Made by a program: the position numbers and the translations under genes | Notes under the pieces: model-generated | Databases searched by the model: none | The model's input: the letters and a program-made list of their open reading frames with translations, nothing else | Told to the model about the DNA's origin: nothing | In this document: positions 32,341 to 45,081 of the stretch, piece after piece | How the letters are laid out: every line of letters starts with the position of its first letter | Position numbering within the stretch: the first letter of the stretch is position 1 | Source: Plantago ovata | Taxonomy: Eukaryota > Streptophyta > Magnoliopsida > Lamiales > Plantaginaceae | DNA length: 64,000 nucleotides | Direction: 5' to 3' | Assembly: GCA_028274465.1 (NCBI GenBank) | Contig: CM051456.1 | Coordinates: 62,234,753 to 62,298,752, forward strand

Positions 32341-34394
32341 ATGGCTCCCAAGAGACAGTCATCTAAGTCCTCAAAATCGTCAAAGGTTGACAGTGCTGAA
32401 CAACATTGCTCCGGTGACTACTCTGGCCCAAGACACAGGAAAGTTGTTTGAAAAACGACCGAATCACTGTAAAACCTATGCCTCCGTCATATCTTGACAC
32501 TGCAAAGTGTGAGATGTTGATGCAATGGGGAGGGTTTGCAAAAGAAAAGTACATTAGGTACTTTTATGAACAAGAACTTGATGACCAAAATGAAGAGGCG
32601 CTTGAGTTCATCAAGCAGCAAGGCCTCATGAACTTTATCTCTGCTCGCACTAAGCAAGTGAGCATGATTGATACTATGGAATTCTACAACAATGCAGAAA
32701 TCCAGTCCCTTACAGACAGTAATGGAGTCACTGAAAAAGTGATCCTTACTTATGTTCAGAACACGCAAATCGTCCTGAAATGGACTGATTTAGCGGAGAT
32801 TTTTCAGATTCCAACCACTGGAACTGAAGATGACGTCACTGCTTCTGACGAAGAAATTGAAGCTTTCTACAGTGACGTCAGAAATGCAAAGATGAAGAAA
32901 GGCGAGATAGCTCCCGTGACTTGGACAAAGCACGTTAAGAGAAAGCATCTCTGCCATTCACTTGGTCTAGTAGCTCTGCTACTAATAAAGTTCTTGACTC
33001 CCAAGTTGGAGGAATTGACCAAGTAGGCCTGAGAAGATGGCCATTGCTGATGCATATCTATGAAATAAATCGGAACTTAACTGGGCTAAGTACATTTTCA
33101 ACAGGCTTGTTGATTGTGTTACTAAGTTTAAGGTAAAGGTAGAAGACAACAAGGTCTCACCTTCCTTTCCAGTTATGTATGGAATCAAGATATGCTATAT
33201 CCTTGAACATTCAGGATTCAGCTAAGAAACCCATTGCCAATCAAGAAATCTGTGTGCAATGTGGAAGATCTTTCTACAAGCAGAATGTACCTAAGATTGC
33301 TGGAAGAAACCAAGAAGACAACAACTGCAAATGTTGTCAGCACAAGCCAGCAAGAAAGGTATACAACAGCTGCAGATGTTACCACTCAGCAACTTAGAGA
33401 TGAAACTGTGTTGGTGGTGGTAACACAAATGAAACTGCTGTAGAAAATCAACAAGGTACGTGTACAACAGCCGTTGCTGAAAAGCAACAATAGATGACTC
33501 TGGGAAACTGGAGAAATCTAAAAAGAAAAAGAGGAAAGCTGATGATGACACTCAGACTGCAGCGTCATCAGCAAATCCCGTACCTAAGAGGAAACGGACA
33601 AGTAACAAAAGAAAGAAGACACTGGCTTCTCAGTCAGTCCCTAATGTCCAAGACTCCTCAGTCAATTCCCAGACAAATGCTGAAACGCATTTGCCAGTAG
33701 ATGTTGCTGAAGTAATTACTGAAACATATATCAGCAATGTTGAAGTGTTTGCGGAAGCCTTCAACAATCAACTCAACGTTGATAATTCTACTGAGAATAG
33801 ACCACAAGGCAGTGGAAATGAAATTCCTGCCCAAGTCCCAGATATCTACATTGTAGATAGACCAAATGACCCAACCATGGAACCAGCAAGTGATATTGCT
33901 GATGATCTGCAAAAAGCGGCACTTGCTGATGCTGCTGAAAAGATGGTTGCTGAACAAGCAACTCATCAAGTTGCTGAACCCAGCTTGCTGATGGACCAGT
34001 TGCTGAAATAGCAATGGTTCCAGTTCCTGAAGTTGCTGAAACTCAAGAAGCACTATTCAAAGACGCATCTCTTGATGCTGAGAATACTGGCCCAAGTTCA
34101 CCCAAGACTTCAATTGACAAAGTCCAGCTTGTACTGGAAGATTTAAGCAAACAAATGGAGTTGGAGATTGAAGAATCATCCAACAAGTCAATTGATCTCT
34201 TCATGACAAGCAGTGAGCTTAAAGGTCAAGATGCTTCTGCTCAACTTGTCAATTCAGAGACAAGGGAGATTGCTGAAACCGCAAAGCTTTCTAAGTTAGA
34301 GCAAAATCAGAAGTCTGCTGAAGAAACAGTCCCAGAAGCAGAAGAAACTGTTAATGCTGAAAGGACTGAGCCACAACCTGTCCTTCCTCAGCAG

Positions 34395-34763
34395 GTAGTT
34401 AATTCCACCATCAGTAAAACTTCTAATTCTGAAAATTGTTCTTTTGCTAAAATTATTCTTTCTCTACAGACTTCTCAAGATGCAAGTCAGATGGTTGCTG
34501 AAGCGTCTGCACCAGAACCAACACTCCCTGCTCAGCAGGTAGTTAATAATTTTGGTATAGAAACTAAGTTTGACAGCTTAGTACTTGTGTCTAATTTTAA
34601 TTTATTTCATGATGAACAAATGAAGGATGCTACTCAAGCTCCTCATGGAATGGAAATTGTACTACATGAGCTTGCTAACTCTCAACAGGTAAATCATGTT
34701 TCAGATATAAACTCTAAAACAATTCTCCAAACCATTCCTGATCTAAATAAAATTCTTTTTCAG
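34395..34763 (+). other. Three candidate in-frame mini-introns
   Basis: GT...AG segments at 34395-34469 (75 nt), 34539-34610 (72 nt; acceptor CAT instead of CAG) and 34689-34763 (75 nt). Each is T-rich, follows a CAG and ends in a pyrimidine-rich acceptor. Copia A has the same three with the same lengths at 41100-41174, 41244-41315 and 41411-41485. All are multiples of three and free of stops here, so retention keeps the frame. Confidence 0.55.
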
Positions 34764-35687
34764 GCTCAAAAGGAGACCACTGAAGTGGTACTCATCACTG
34801 AAGATCAGCAAGTAAGTTCTGAAGAACTTTACTTGAATTTCAAGAGGACAACTTTGTCAAGAGTTGCTAAGTCTGTCAGCAACTGGCAAAGATACAGAAG
34901 AATGGACTTCTCAGATCTTCACCTTCATCTCTCAAATGAGAAAAAGAGAACTTCACTGTTAAAGCTCGAGACATTTGTCCACTCCATCCTTCCTGAAGAA
35001 ATGACATATTCTCAGCTAATGAGCTCAAATCTGATTGCTCAAATCAGAGAGAATATGAAGGCCAAATTTAAGAGTGCCTCTCCAGCTGAACAAGTTGTGA
35101 TGCTCAAAGGTCTTTTTGTTCCTGTGGTGGCTGATCCCCACAAATTAACTAAGGAAGAGGAAGTGACAAGTGTTGCTTTGTACAAGCATGTTGAGCTAGT
35201 CATTCTGACAGATGATGAAGAAAAGAAGAAGATGAGAACATTCCCACTGATCCCAGTGATGATTAAGGAAAAGATTCTAAGGACAAGAAAGATGACGATG
35301 ATGACAATCAAGGTCCAAGTCCTGGTGCTGGTGGATTGAAGTTAACAGCTGCTGACAATATTCAATCTGACAATCAGCAAGCTGAACAACAACAATCTCA
35401 GCAAGAATCTCAACCTCCTCCTGCTGCTGCTGAAAATCAAGCACCTGTACAAGGTGCTGATACTGAAGAAGAATACGCCAGAAAAAGGGCTGCCTTGAAA
35501 AATGGCAAGAGTCCAGTTTCTGATGCCAAGGTTACTGAAGAAAACCTTTAAGATGAGGATGAAGAAGATGAAGATTACCAACGAGCTCTACAAAACAGTC
35601 TCGTGATCCATGCAAGGCATACGCAGGATCTAGAAATTGGTGAATCTTCAAGACCAAAATCAAAGGAAGTTCCATCCCTTCCACTTA

Positions 35688-35860
35688 CTACTGGCGAAAC
35701 TCCAGTTATTGAGTCTCAAACGTTGCCTTCAGCAACTACTCAATTAAAACTAACTACTGGCGAAACTCCAGTAATTGAGCCACAAACTAAATTGAAACAA
35801 CTATCTACTGGTGAAACTCCAGTTGTTGAGTTTGAAGTGTTGCCATCAGCAACCACTCAA
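35688..35860 (+). repeat. Tandem repeat in accessory ORF (three units)
   Basis: Units begin ACTACTGGCGAAACTCCAGT and code TTGETPV-(I/V)E. Copia A has one unit (42418-42480). Confidence 0.85.
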
Positions 35861-37612
35861 CAAAAAGGAAAGAAGCTACTGACAAAGGCATAAAAGTCGC
35901 TCAACTTGATGAATCCGAGGATGATGACGACTTGTCAGAAAATGATGATGACCAATCCAAGCAAGACCCAAAAGTCGTTCAGATTCCTCCTCCTGATTAC
36001 ATCAATGATTTAGACGATGGTCTAAGAGCCGAATTGCTGACGCGTGATGATCAGTTTGCTTCTGAAATTAAGGTTCATTCCTTAACACCTCATTTAGTGT
36101 CGTTCCCAAGAGTTGAGGAGTTTACTCCCAGAATTCTAGCACTAAAGCAAGCCCATGATGCCTGCAAAGGTGAAGATGAGGGATTGCTTGCTGAGAGCCC
36201 ATTTGACATTGGAAAGATATTGGCTACAGTGCTGAGACGTACTACAACTTTGAAAATAGCTCAAAGAGACATCAGTCTTTATCATAAAAGCTATGAAGAA
36301 GATGTAAGTCAGGCGCTCAGGCTTGCAAAAAACTGCTCTTGTCAAAGCTCAGACTATTATGGATGAGAAGGACGCAACAAAGAAAAGACTTGAAGAGAAC
36401 ATGATGAATATTCAAAAAGAGTTGGCAACAATGAACTCTGACCAACAAGCAATCATCATGAAGTATAACAGTCTCTCCAGTCTTGCTGAAAATTGCAATG
36501 AGTTTTATTCTCTGCACATCACTCCGATGTTGCAATCCATGTCTAAGGGGGAAAAGAAAAACACTAGAAAAAGCAATCAAACCCCTCCTACTCCTGCTGT
36601 TGTTGCGCCACTTCCATTAGAACCTCTTGCTGAAGGAGAGCAAAGTTCTAAAAGACAAGCAGAAACTGAGTTAAATTCAGCAAGTACCAAAAAGAGAAAA
36701 ACCGCTGCTGAAACTCAAGATTTCTGTCCCACTGAAAGTCATCACAATCTGAATGAACATGATGAAGAAGATGATGACAATCAAACAATAGCTCAAGCCA
36801 TAAGAGCTAGACACCTAACAGCCATAACTCCGTCTGGCCACTCAAGGCATTTTTCGTCTGACTCTTCAGCAAGAGATCAAGACAATGCTAAATCAAGAAG
36901 AAGAAGGCAAAGACAGGAAGAGAAAAGGCTGGCCAGCATTGCTATTGGCTCCGGCATTGAATATACTAAGACCAGCAATGAGGAAACCACTCAGAATGTA
37001 ATCAGAAACATTCATGGTTGCTGGATTTTAAAGCTGGAAGACTTGCTGGTAAATGAGTTCTTTCCTACAGCCATTTTGAATCAAATGTTCAAATGGATTG
37101 AACTCAAGGCCCAAAGAAATCAAAGGGAAGAATCCCTCCCAAGAAATGTTTCTGGGAGATGGTTGAATCTAGAGGTCCAAGTAAGAAGAATTGCCATTGG
37201 TAAGACATACAACCAAGAACCAAATCTGATCAAACCACCTGGCATTGCTTACTACGCTGACCCGGTAACAAAGGAACCTAAGAAGAAACTTGGATTGATT
37301 CCTTATGAGTACTTCTATCTCACTGCTAAGGATCAAGAAGAAGATCTTCTCTGGTTAAGAAAGATTCATCCGAGAGGCATTTCAGATACACAACTTCTCC
37401 ATGCCAGCAATTGGGGCATGCATTTGTGGGTAACTAATTACATGGAAATGAATGCTGAAAAGCATCATCATACTGCCTGCAAAAATGCAAGAATTCTTCA
37501 ACTACAAGTCCGTAGGCTTCTAGAAAACTACGAGAAGGATTGTGTTGAATTCACTGCACTTGCTGAGAAGAGTGTAAGAGAGATTTTGAGAAAATCCTCT
37601 GAAAGAGCTTAA

Positions 37613-37857
37613 GTCCCTGCAGTTAGTTTTTGTTAAAGTTTTGTTTGCTGATTCCTAGTTATCTATGCTTTCTTGTAAACTTCTGATTGATAACTTTCAG
37701 CAATGAATTCTTTTTTACTCTTATTGGTTTTGATTATGCAACTTACTTATGCTTACTGTTTATTTATTCAAGTATGCTTGCATTAATCATCTGATTTATT
37801 CAACATCAGAAACCTCTAAAAGGGTAACAATTAATTTAGCCATGGATTGCTAACATC
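37613..37857 (+). other. 3' untranslated stretch before polypurine tract
   Basis: AT-rich, conserved with 7082-7333 and 56220-56458. No ORF. Confidence 0.7.
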
Positions 37858-37872
37858 AAAAAGGGGGAAATT
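37858..37872 (+). promoter_or_regulatory. Polypurine tract of inner copia
   Basis: AAAAAGGGGGAAATT directly before the LTR. Confidence 0.92.
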
Positions 37873-39507
37873 TGTTAGGAAACTTGTAATTTTGATGAGC
37901 AATTAACCATGCTAAATTAAGAACAGTCCAGTAACTAGTACTCTTAAGGTCCATAGGAATTTAGAATTTTAAGGACATTGTAAAAGAGGAACGTTTGCTG
38001 ATGACTTAGTTAGGTATTAGATAAGTTATTTCTTTTGCGTATGATGTATTTTATTTTCTGAAAAGAAAATATCTTATTGATGCTTAGCTTTAATGAATCT
38101 TATTTTCTGAAAAGAAAATGACCTATTGAAGCATTTGCTGAAGATATATTTTGTTTATTACAAACAAATTATTTAAGCAAATAAGAAACCGGTCAGAATC
38201 TTGAAGACTTTTGAAGATCTGAAGAATTGAAGACTTGAAGACTTGAAGATTGTTGAAGACTGGTAAGCCACGTGTTTTCTCAGAAAGTGGAATGTTCAGC
38301 AACAGCATTGCATAAGTGAAAATCTGAAAGACAGAGTAGGTTGTGCTTGCTGAAACTGAGACTGAACACTTGCTGATGAACATATGTGACCTCTTGCTGA
38401 ATGTACGAGATTTTGCGCTCCAATGTTATTGTTTGAATTCTATTCAAATGTGCATTTATTGCAAAGCTTACACGCGAAGGACATGAAGACTAGAAGACAA
38501 ACAAAGTCGCTGCTAAAAGTACGAAAGCAAGATAGTGACATGTTAAGGAACTAAAGCCTTAGGATTTGAAATTCAAACGGCTCCTTACTTGCACTATGAA
38601 TAGAGGTCATCCGGCAAAGAGTTGAAGTGTGTCAACAACGTGATCAAACTCTCACTTGTGCTTAAAAACTCACAAACCTTCAATCACTCTTACTGCCATT
38701 GATCCGTTCCAAGACTTAAAGCTTGAAAAAGCTACTTGTGAAGAAGTAGAACAAACTCGGCTAAGAAATTAGTTTAGTGTTCTTTCTTTCGAACAAGAAC
38801 AAGTCTTGACACCAGAAACAATCAAACTTGCTTACTGCAAAGTATTCCAAGTTGTGTTTCTTAGATCACTTGTTGTAACTGAATAAGTTATAATTAAGTC
38901 ATCTCACCCCAAAACTCTCTAACTGAAAATACACCCTTTCAGGCGTGATATTCAGGGGGAACTTAATCGAGCATAGTTTTGCTGATTAAAAGTACCAAGT
39001 TTGGTGGAGAACAAGGTTGAGTTCTCTAGTTTAGGTTGGAGACAAAGCAAGTGCGCTTTGGTTTCTGTTGAATCGCTTTAGATAGGAGATTGTAAGGAAC
39101 CTCAATCATATCTTAGTGGATTCAGTCCTAGAATGGACAAAGTGGATTAGTTGAGAGATTACGCCACTCTCAGATACCACTATAAAAGCGTTTGTGTGAT
39201 TTACTTACTGCATTTAGCTTTCAGCAAATTATATCTGTTTGTACACAGTCACTCACTTCACTTGCTGAAACCTCTTTACTTGCTGAAAGAGCACTTATCG
39301 TTTCAAAGACATCCGCTCTCTGATTTTAAGTATCAGCAAACCAAGCTACTGGAAAGTAACTTACGCTTGCTGAGAAAGTTAAGTATCAGTAACCTCATTA
39401 CTGAAAAGTAATAAGTACTTGTTGAGAAAGTTTTTAAACGACGAAAGTTTGAAAAGACTATTCACCCCCCCCCCCTAGTCTTTTCTTGTTGTTTAAAGGG
39501 ACCAACA
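37873..39507 (+). repeat. 3' LTR of inner copia
   Basis: 1635 bp, same length as the 5' LTR. TATA site mutated (TATGAAT); C-run of 11 against 9. Followed by the target duplication GACAC. Confidence 0.95.
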
Positions 39508-42500
39508 GACACAATGGAGTTCTACAATAATGCAGAAATCCGAACCCTTACTGATGAACAGGGAATCAATGAAAAAATGATTTCTACAACAGTTCAGGGA
39601 AAGAAAATCATCCTGGAATGGATTGATTTGGAAAATATCTTTCAGATTCCAAATACTGGAACTGAGGATGACATAACTGCCACTGAAGAAGAGATTGAAG
39701 CCTTCTACAGTGATGTCGGAAAGGAGAGATTGCTCCTGTAACTTGGAATAAGTTCACAAAGAGGAAGCATCTCTGTCACTCACTTGGTCTAGTAGAATTG
39801 ATACTCATCAAAGTATTAGACTCCCAAGTCGGCCTGAGAAGATGGCCGTAGCTGATGCATATATATGAAAATAAGACTGAAATCAACTGGGCTAAATACA
39901 TTGTCAACAGATTTGTTGACTGTATTACAAAATTCATAGTTAAGGTTGAAGACAATACTATCTCACCTATTTTCCCAGTGATGTATGGACTGAAAATCTG
40001 TTACATCCTTGAACATTTCCAGATCCAGCTTAGAAACCCATTGCCGATTAAGAAATCAGTATGCAATGTGGGAAGAGCTTTTTACAAGTTGAATGGACCC
40101 AAGGTTGCTGACAAACAGTCTAAGAAAGAAACAGAGTCCAATGTTGCTGATACTACTGGTGCTACTGATACTGCTGCGGTTGCTGACACTAAAGCACCCA
40201 GCAAAAGATCAAAGAAGAAGAGAAAAGCTGATGATGATACTGAAACTGCAGCTTCATCAGCTGATCCTGTTCCTAAGAAGGCAAGGACAAAGACCTTCCC
40301 AAGGAAGAAAACAACGGCAAGAAAATCTGTGCCGGTCGTCCAAGTTATACAGGACGATGATACACCAGTGGTTGCTGAAAAGCAAACCACTGTAGTAGAT
40401 GTTGCAGAGGTACTTATTGAAGCCTCTGCAAATCCAATAAATTTGGATCCATCTACTAAAGCAAGACCACAAGGTAGTGGAAATGAAATTCCTGCCTTAG
40501 AAAGATTAGAAGATGTCTACATTGTAGATAATCTAGATGACACAACACTTGAACCAGCAAGTGATATTGCTGCAGACCTCTGAAAGGCTGCACTTGCTGA
40601 AAATGTTGCCAGCAAAGCAACAGAAGAAAAAGAGATAGTTGCTAAAACAGCAACTAGTCAAGACCAAGAAGTTGCTGAAGCTGCAACTACTGAAGAACCA
40701 GTTGCTAAAACTGCAACTGTTCAAGTTCAAGAGTTTGTTGAAACTCATCAAGAAAAATCATTCGACGACGCATCTCATGATGCTGAGAATGTAAGACCAA
40801 GTTCACCACTCACTTCTATTGACAAAGTCCAACTGGTACTGATTGACCTAAGCCAGCAAATGAACATGGAGATTGATGACAACTCCAACAAGTCAGTGGA
40901 CCTCTTTATGACTAGTAGTGAACTTAGAGGTCTCGATGTTTCTGCTCAACTTGTCCACTCAGAGACAAGGGAGATTGTTGATGCTGCACAGCTTACTCAG
41001 TTAGAGCAAGAAAAGAAGTATGCTGAAGATCAAGTCCCAGATAATGAAGAAGCAATCGATGCTGAAAGGACTGAGTCACCACCTGTCACTCTTCAACAGG
41101 TAGTTAACTCAGAAATAAACAAAAATTCTTTATCTGATACTTTATCTTTAGCTAACACTATTGTTTCTTTACAGACTTCTCAAGATACAAGCCAGAAGGT
41201 TTCTGAAACTTCTGCACCAGAATCTACAACTCCTGCTTAGTAGGTAGATGAAAATTTTGGTAACTTTACTAAGTTAAAAAACTTAGTACTTGTATCTAAC
41301 AAAGTGTTATTTCAGGATGAACAAAACAAGGATGTTGCTACAGCTCCTGAAAAATGGAAGTAGTTCCTGCACAACAAAGTGTGCAACATGAGGTTGCTGA
41401 GAACCAGCAGGTAATTCATGTTACAGTTTTAAACTCTAAAACTAATTTCCAAAACCTTCCTGAAAATAACTTTGCTTTTATTTAGGCTCAAAAGGAGATA
41501 AAACACACAGAAGTCCAGTTAGTTTAGAAGAATTGTACTGAAACTTCAAGAGAAACACTTTGACCAGAGTGTCTATCAGCAACTGGCAAAGGTACACAAG
41601 AATGGACTTCTCAGATCTTCACATCCATCTCTCAAACGAAAAGAAGAGAAACTCTCTCATCAAGCTCGAGACGTTTGTACACACTATAATTCCTGAAGAG
41701 CTATCATATTCTCAGCAAATGAATGCTAATCTTGTTGTCACAATCAGAGAGAATATGAAAGCTAAGTTCAAGAGTGCCTCTCCAGCTGAACAAGCTGTGA
41801 TGCTCAAAGGTTCATTTGTACCAGTGCTGGCTGATCCCCACAAAATCAATGAGGAAGAAGAGGTAACAAGTTAGGCCAAACACAAACATCTCGAGTTAGT
41901 TATTCTAACAGATGATGATGAAGAAGAAGAGGATGAAAATGTCCCTAAAGATAGAAGTGATGATGAATCAAAAGATTCTAAGAACAGTAAGGACGACGAT
42001 GATGACAATCAAGGTCCTGGTCCAGACGCTGGCGGAGAAAAGTTGTCAGTTGCTGATCAAGAAGATCAAGCGCAAGCTGAAAACCAAGAAGCTGAACAAA
42101 CTCCCAGTCAGCAACAGGAATCTGCTTCAAGTCCTGCTGACAAACTACTCCAGCAACTGAACAAGTTGCTGAGACTGAAGAAGAGTATGCCAGAAAGCGG
42201 GCTGAAATGCCTAAAGGAAAGCAAAGCTTTCTGATGCCGAATTAGCCTTACTCGAAGCTCAGGTCACTGATTCAAACCATGAGGAAGATGAAAATCTTGA
42301 TGAAGATTATCAAAGAGCATTACAGAATAGTCTACAGACTTATGACAGAATTACTCAACACTTAGACATTGCTCAATCTTCAGGAGTGAACAACTTCGAA
42401 GATTCCTCCCTTCCACCTACTACTGGTGAAACTCCAGTCGTTGAGTCTCAAGACTTGCCTTCAGCAACCACTCAACCAAAAGTCTCTGAGGCATAAGATT

Positions 42501-43696
42501 TAGGCTACAAGGTTGCTGGCCTTGATGAACGTGATAAGGACGAAGATTTGTCAGATTTATCAGCAAATGAAGAAGAAAAGGCAAAGAAAACAGAACCAAA
42601 AGTGGTAGAAATTCCTCCAGCATCCATTAATGCTGATGAAGGAGATGAGGAAAGAAGCCGCTTGCTGAGAAACGATGACCAGATTGCCATAGAACTTAAA
42701 GTTCACTCACTTACTCCCTCTTTAGTGTCATTCCCAAACGTTGAGGAGTTTACTCCGAGAATTAAAGCACTAATGGCTGTTCACAAAGCATGCCAGCAAG
42801 AGGATGATGCACTGCTTGCTGAGAGTCCACTGAATATCGAAAAGATACTGACTACTGTGCTGAGACGCACTACTAGTCTTACCATAGCTCAAAAAGATAT
42901 AAGTCTACATCACAAGAGCTATGAAGATGATGTCAGCAAAGCACTCAAGCTAGCTAAAAGTGCATTAACAAAGGCTCAGGCAATCATGGAAGAAAAAGTA
43001 AACAGTGAGCGACGACATGAGGAGAATTTGGCGTTTATCAAGGAAGAACTATTTAAGCTGACTTCTGATCAGCAAGACATGATTCTTAAGTATAACAGCC
43101 TTCATACTCTTGTTGAAAATTGCAATGAGTTTTTCTCTATTCACATCAAACCGATGATGCAATCCATGTCTAATGGGGAATATTCAAGGAAAAAAGTCTT
43201 CAAAAGACAAATCATCTACTACTCCCTCTTCAGCTCCACTAAAGTTGCCTGGACCACCACCCAGAGAACCTCTTGCTGATACAGAGAAAAGTTCTAAAAG
43301 AAAAGCTGAAACAGATTTTGAGAAAAGTTCAGCAAATCCTAAAAGGAGAAAACCTCTACTGATACTGCAGAATTCTTTCATACTGAAAGTCATCAAGGTT
43401 TTGATGATGATGATGACAATGATGATGACCAAACAATAGCTCAAGCTATAAGGGCTAAGCCTCTTTCTGCCTTGACTCCATCTGGACAGTCCAAGCATTT
43501 CTCTTCTAACTCCGGATCTTCAGCAAAGGATCGATGAAATGCTAAGTCAAGAAGAAGTAAGCAAATAGAAGAAGAAAGAAGGCTAGCTAACATAGCTATA
43601 GGCACTGACGTTGACTACACAAAGACTAGCAATCAGGAAACCACTCAAAATGTGGTCAGAAACCTCCATGGTTGCTGGATCATTAAGCTAGAAGAC
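39508..43696 (+). pseudogene. Copia A accessory ORF, middle part
   Basis: Continues from 25553 after the inner copia. Open pieces include 39514-39741 and 39855-40583 (conserved N-terminal domain; TGA at 40581), 40860-41240 (with the first mini-intron), 41560-41874, and 42548-43279, after which frames are short. It ends where B- is inserted in the C-terminal domain (CWIIKLED). Numerous stops and frameshifts; non-functional. Gene order and domains match 32640-37050. Confidence 0.8.
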
Positions 43697-45068
43697 TGAT
43701 GATGTCGTTTTTCACCAATTAAATTTGTTTAAAAGCCAAAGAACAACTTTCACTACACAAACAGAGTGCAATGGCAAGTTGTCCCCGAGTGTCGTTCTCT
43801 CGGGACCTAATGTGGCTTTGATCAAGGTTTTTGCTAGCTAAATTCAGTCAACTGGATGATGATTTTTGAGAAAGATGTTTGAACAAAGGAAGTGAGAAAT
43901 CAAGAGTTTTGTAAACAAGTTTGGAAAACGGTCGGTGGTAGAAATCGAATACACATGCATGGATTACTAATATGCTGACAAGTTCAGTGCGTAAAACCAT
44001 CAACTAAGTCTGCTAAGCAACTTGTCTAGGTAACTTTCAAGACACACATCATGAAAGGTCACTATCAATAATTTAGAGGTGCTTGTCACTAACACCATTT
44101 ATCTAGCATGTTGCAAATCACTAACATACAATCCTATAGCTTTCATTGACCAACGAGTTTGTCACATACTCTATCCGAATATATTTTATAGGCAACTACG
44201 AATCATATGAAGTAATTTGCAGCAAGATTGACTCACAACCTCATGTAAGCATAAGCATAATCCATAACATTCATAATTCTACATTCTACCACCAACACAA
44301 AGGATTTAGCTACTCATATTCATCAACATAGACATCAATTCATATGAATAATAATCAGAATACATCATATCAAACTACAAGACAAGAGAGTGATATAAGT
44401 TACGACCAAGGCTGTCACTAATCGGTGGAAATCAAAGAAAACCTCTCCGTAGATGATTACAAAGGATGAATTCCAATCAAAATCTTTAATCCCAAGCTAA
44501 ATTACAATGAATCTATGAGTTTCTCTGAGTTTTTGGGGCTTAGGGCTGTCCAAAACTCGTCTCCAATGTTCTGTATATCAAAAAGTAACTCCAAAATCAA
44601 GTAATGAAGGCAAAATCTGGATCTGTAACGGCTGCCAAGTGCTTCGCTTGGGCAGAGCCAAGCGAAGCGCTTGCTTCCTGTTCCTCTTTTGAAATCTCCC
44701 GAAATTCCAAGCGTCCCGCTTCTACAATTCCAAGCGAAGGGCTTGCCTCCTGGGCAGATTTTGGCCTCGAAACTCGATCTTTTGCCCACGAACGGCCCTC
44801 GGGTGCCTTGGGCTCGTCCTTCTCGGCACTTATTGGGGCTCAGACACTCACGACAAGCCACGGAGATTGGGGAACTTCAACGGGGCCATCTTTTCCATCA
44901 AAAAGGCTCGTTCTTAGCTCCAAAAATGCCGTTTCGTACCTAAGTGCCTAAAAATGCAGAAAACACAAAACGTGACACTATTCTACAAAACTAACCAAAA
45001 AACAAGGCTAAAAGATAGCAAAAGAAGGTAAAAAAGACAAGATGAACGCGTCAAAAATACGTTCATCA
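43697..45068 (-). repeat. 3' LTR of B-
   Basis: 1372 bp, complement of the family B LTR. The box complementary to AGAATAGTGTCACGTTT is at 44968-44984; degraded hairpin units at about 44636-44750. Confidence 0.93.
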
Positions 45069-45081
45069 AACTCCCCAAACC
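45069..45081 (-). promoter_or_regulatory. Polypurine tract of B-
   Basis: On the minus strand GGTTTGGGGAGTT precedes the LTR start. Confidence 0.8.

Larger units (their letters stand above)
32341..37612 (+). pseudogene. Giant accessory ORF of inner copia (post-pol), broken
   Basis: Same strand as pol, about 5.3 kb. Parts in order: Lys/Ser-rich N-terminus; a conserved domain (32480-33180; IRYFYEQELD, SMIDTMEFYNNAEI, IFQIPTTGTEDD) whose pattern of spaced hydrophobics resembles the 'putative plant transposon protein' family (Pfam PF20167, inferred by eye); Lys-rich linker; Val-Ala-Glu-rich repeats; three candidate mini-introns (34395-34763); a second conserved helical segment (RVAKSVSNWQRYRRMDFSDL to about 35110); acidic and Gln-rich part; a threefold TTGETPV repeat (35688-35860); another helical region; and the C-terminal domain (36960-37560). 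Frame breaks at about 32448, 33026, 33200-33690, 34011, 35339, 35551, 35893 and 36360. No signal peptide or membrane span, which argues against a classical envelope. Function unknown. Confidence 0.75.
25554..39507 (+). mobile_element. Inner copia element, near complete, with accessory ORF
   Basis: Flanked by the 5-bp target duplication GACAC (25549-25553 and 39508-39512). LTRs are both 1635 bp and differ at about 19 positions by eye (about 1.2 percent), so the insertion is fairly recent. Order: LTR, tRNA-Met primer site, gag, protease and integrase (damaged), the very start of RT, a 100-N gap, promoter-like segment, accessory ORF of about 5.3 kb, polypurine tract, LTR. At nearly 14 kb it is very long for copia; size, an ORF after pol and the coiled-coil Gag recall the Sirevirus group, but I cannot assign it without RT. 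Confidence 0.93.

Noticed and set aside
34810-34850. A fourth mini-intron starting at GTAAGT
   Set aside because: The donor is lost in the copia A copy and there is no pyrimidine-rich acceptor.
44146-44331. 61-codon ORF (same at 53502-53687)
   Set aside because: Antisense open frame inside both LTRs of B-; duplicated only because LTRs are.
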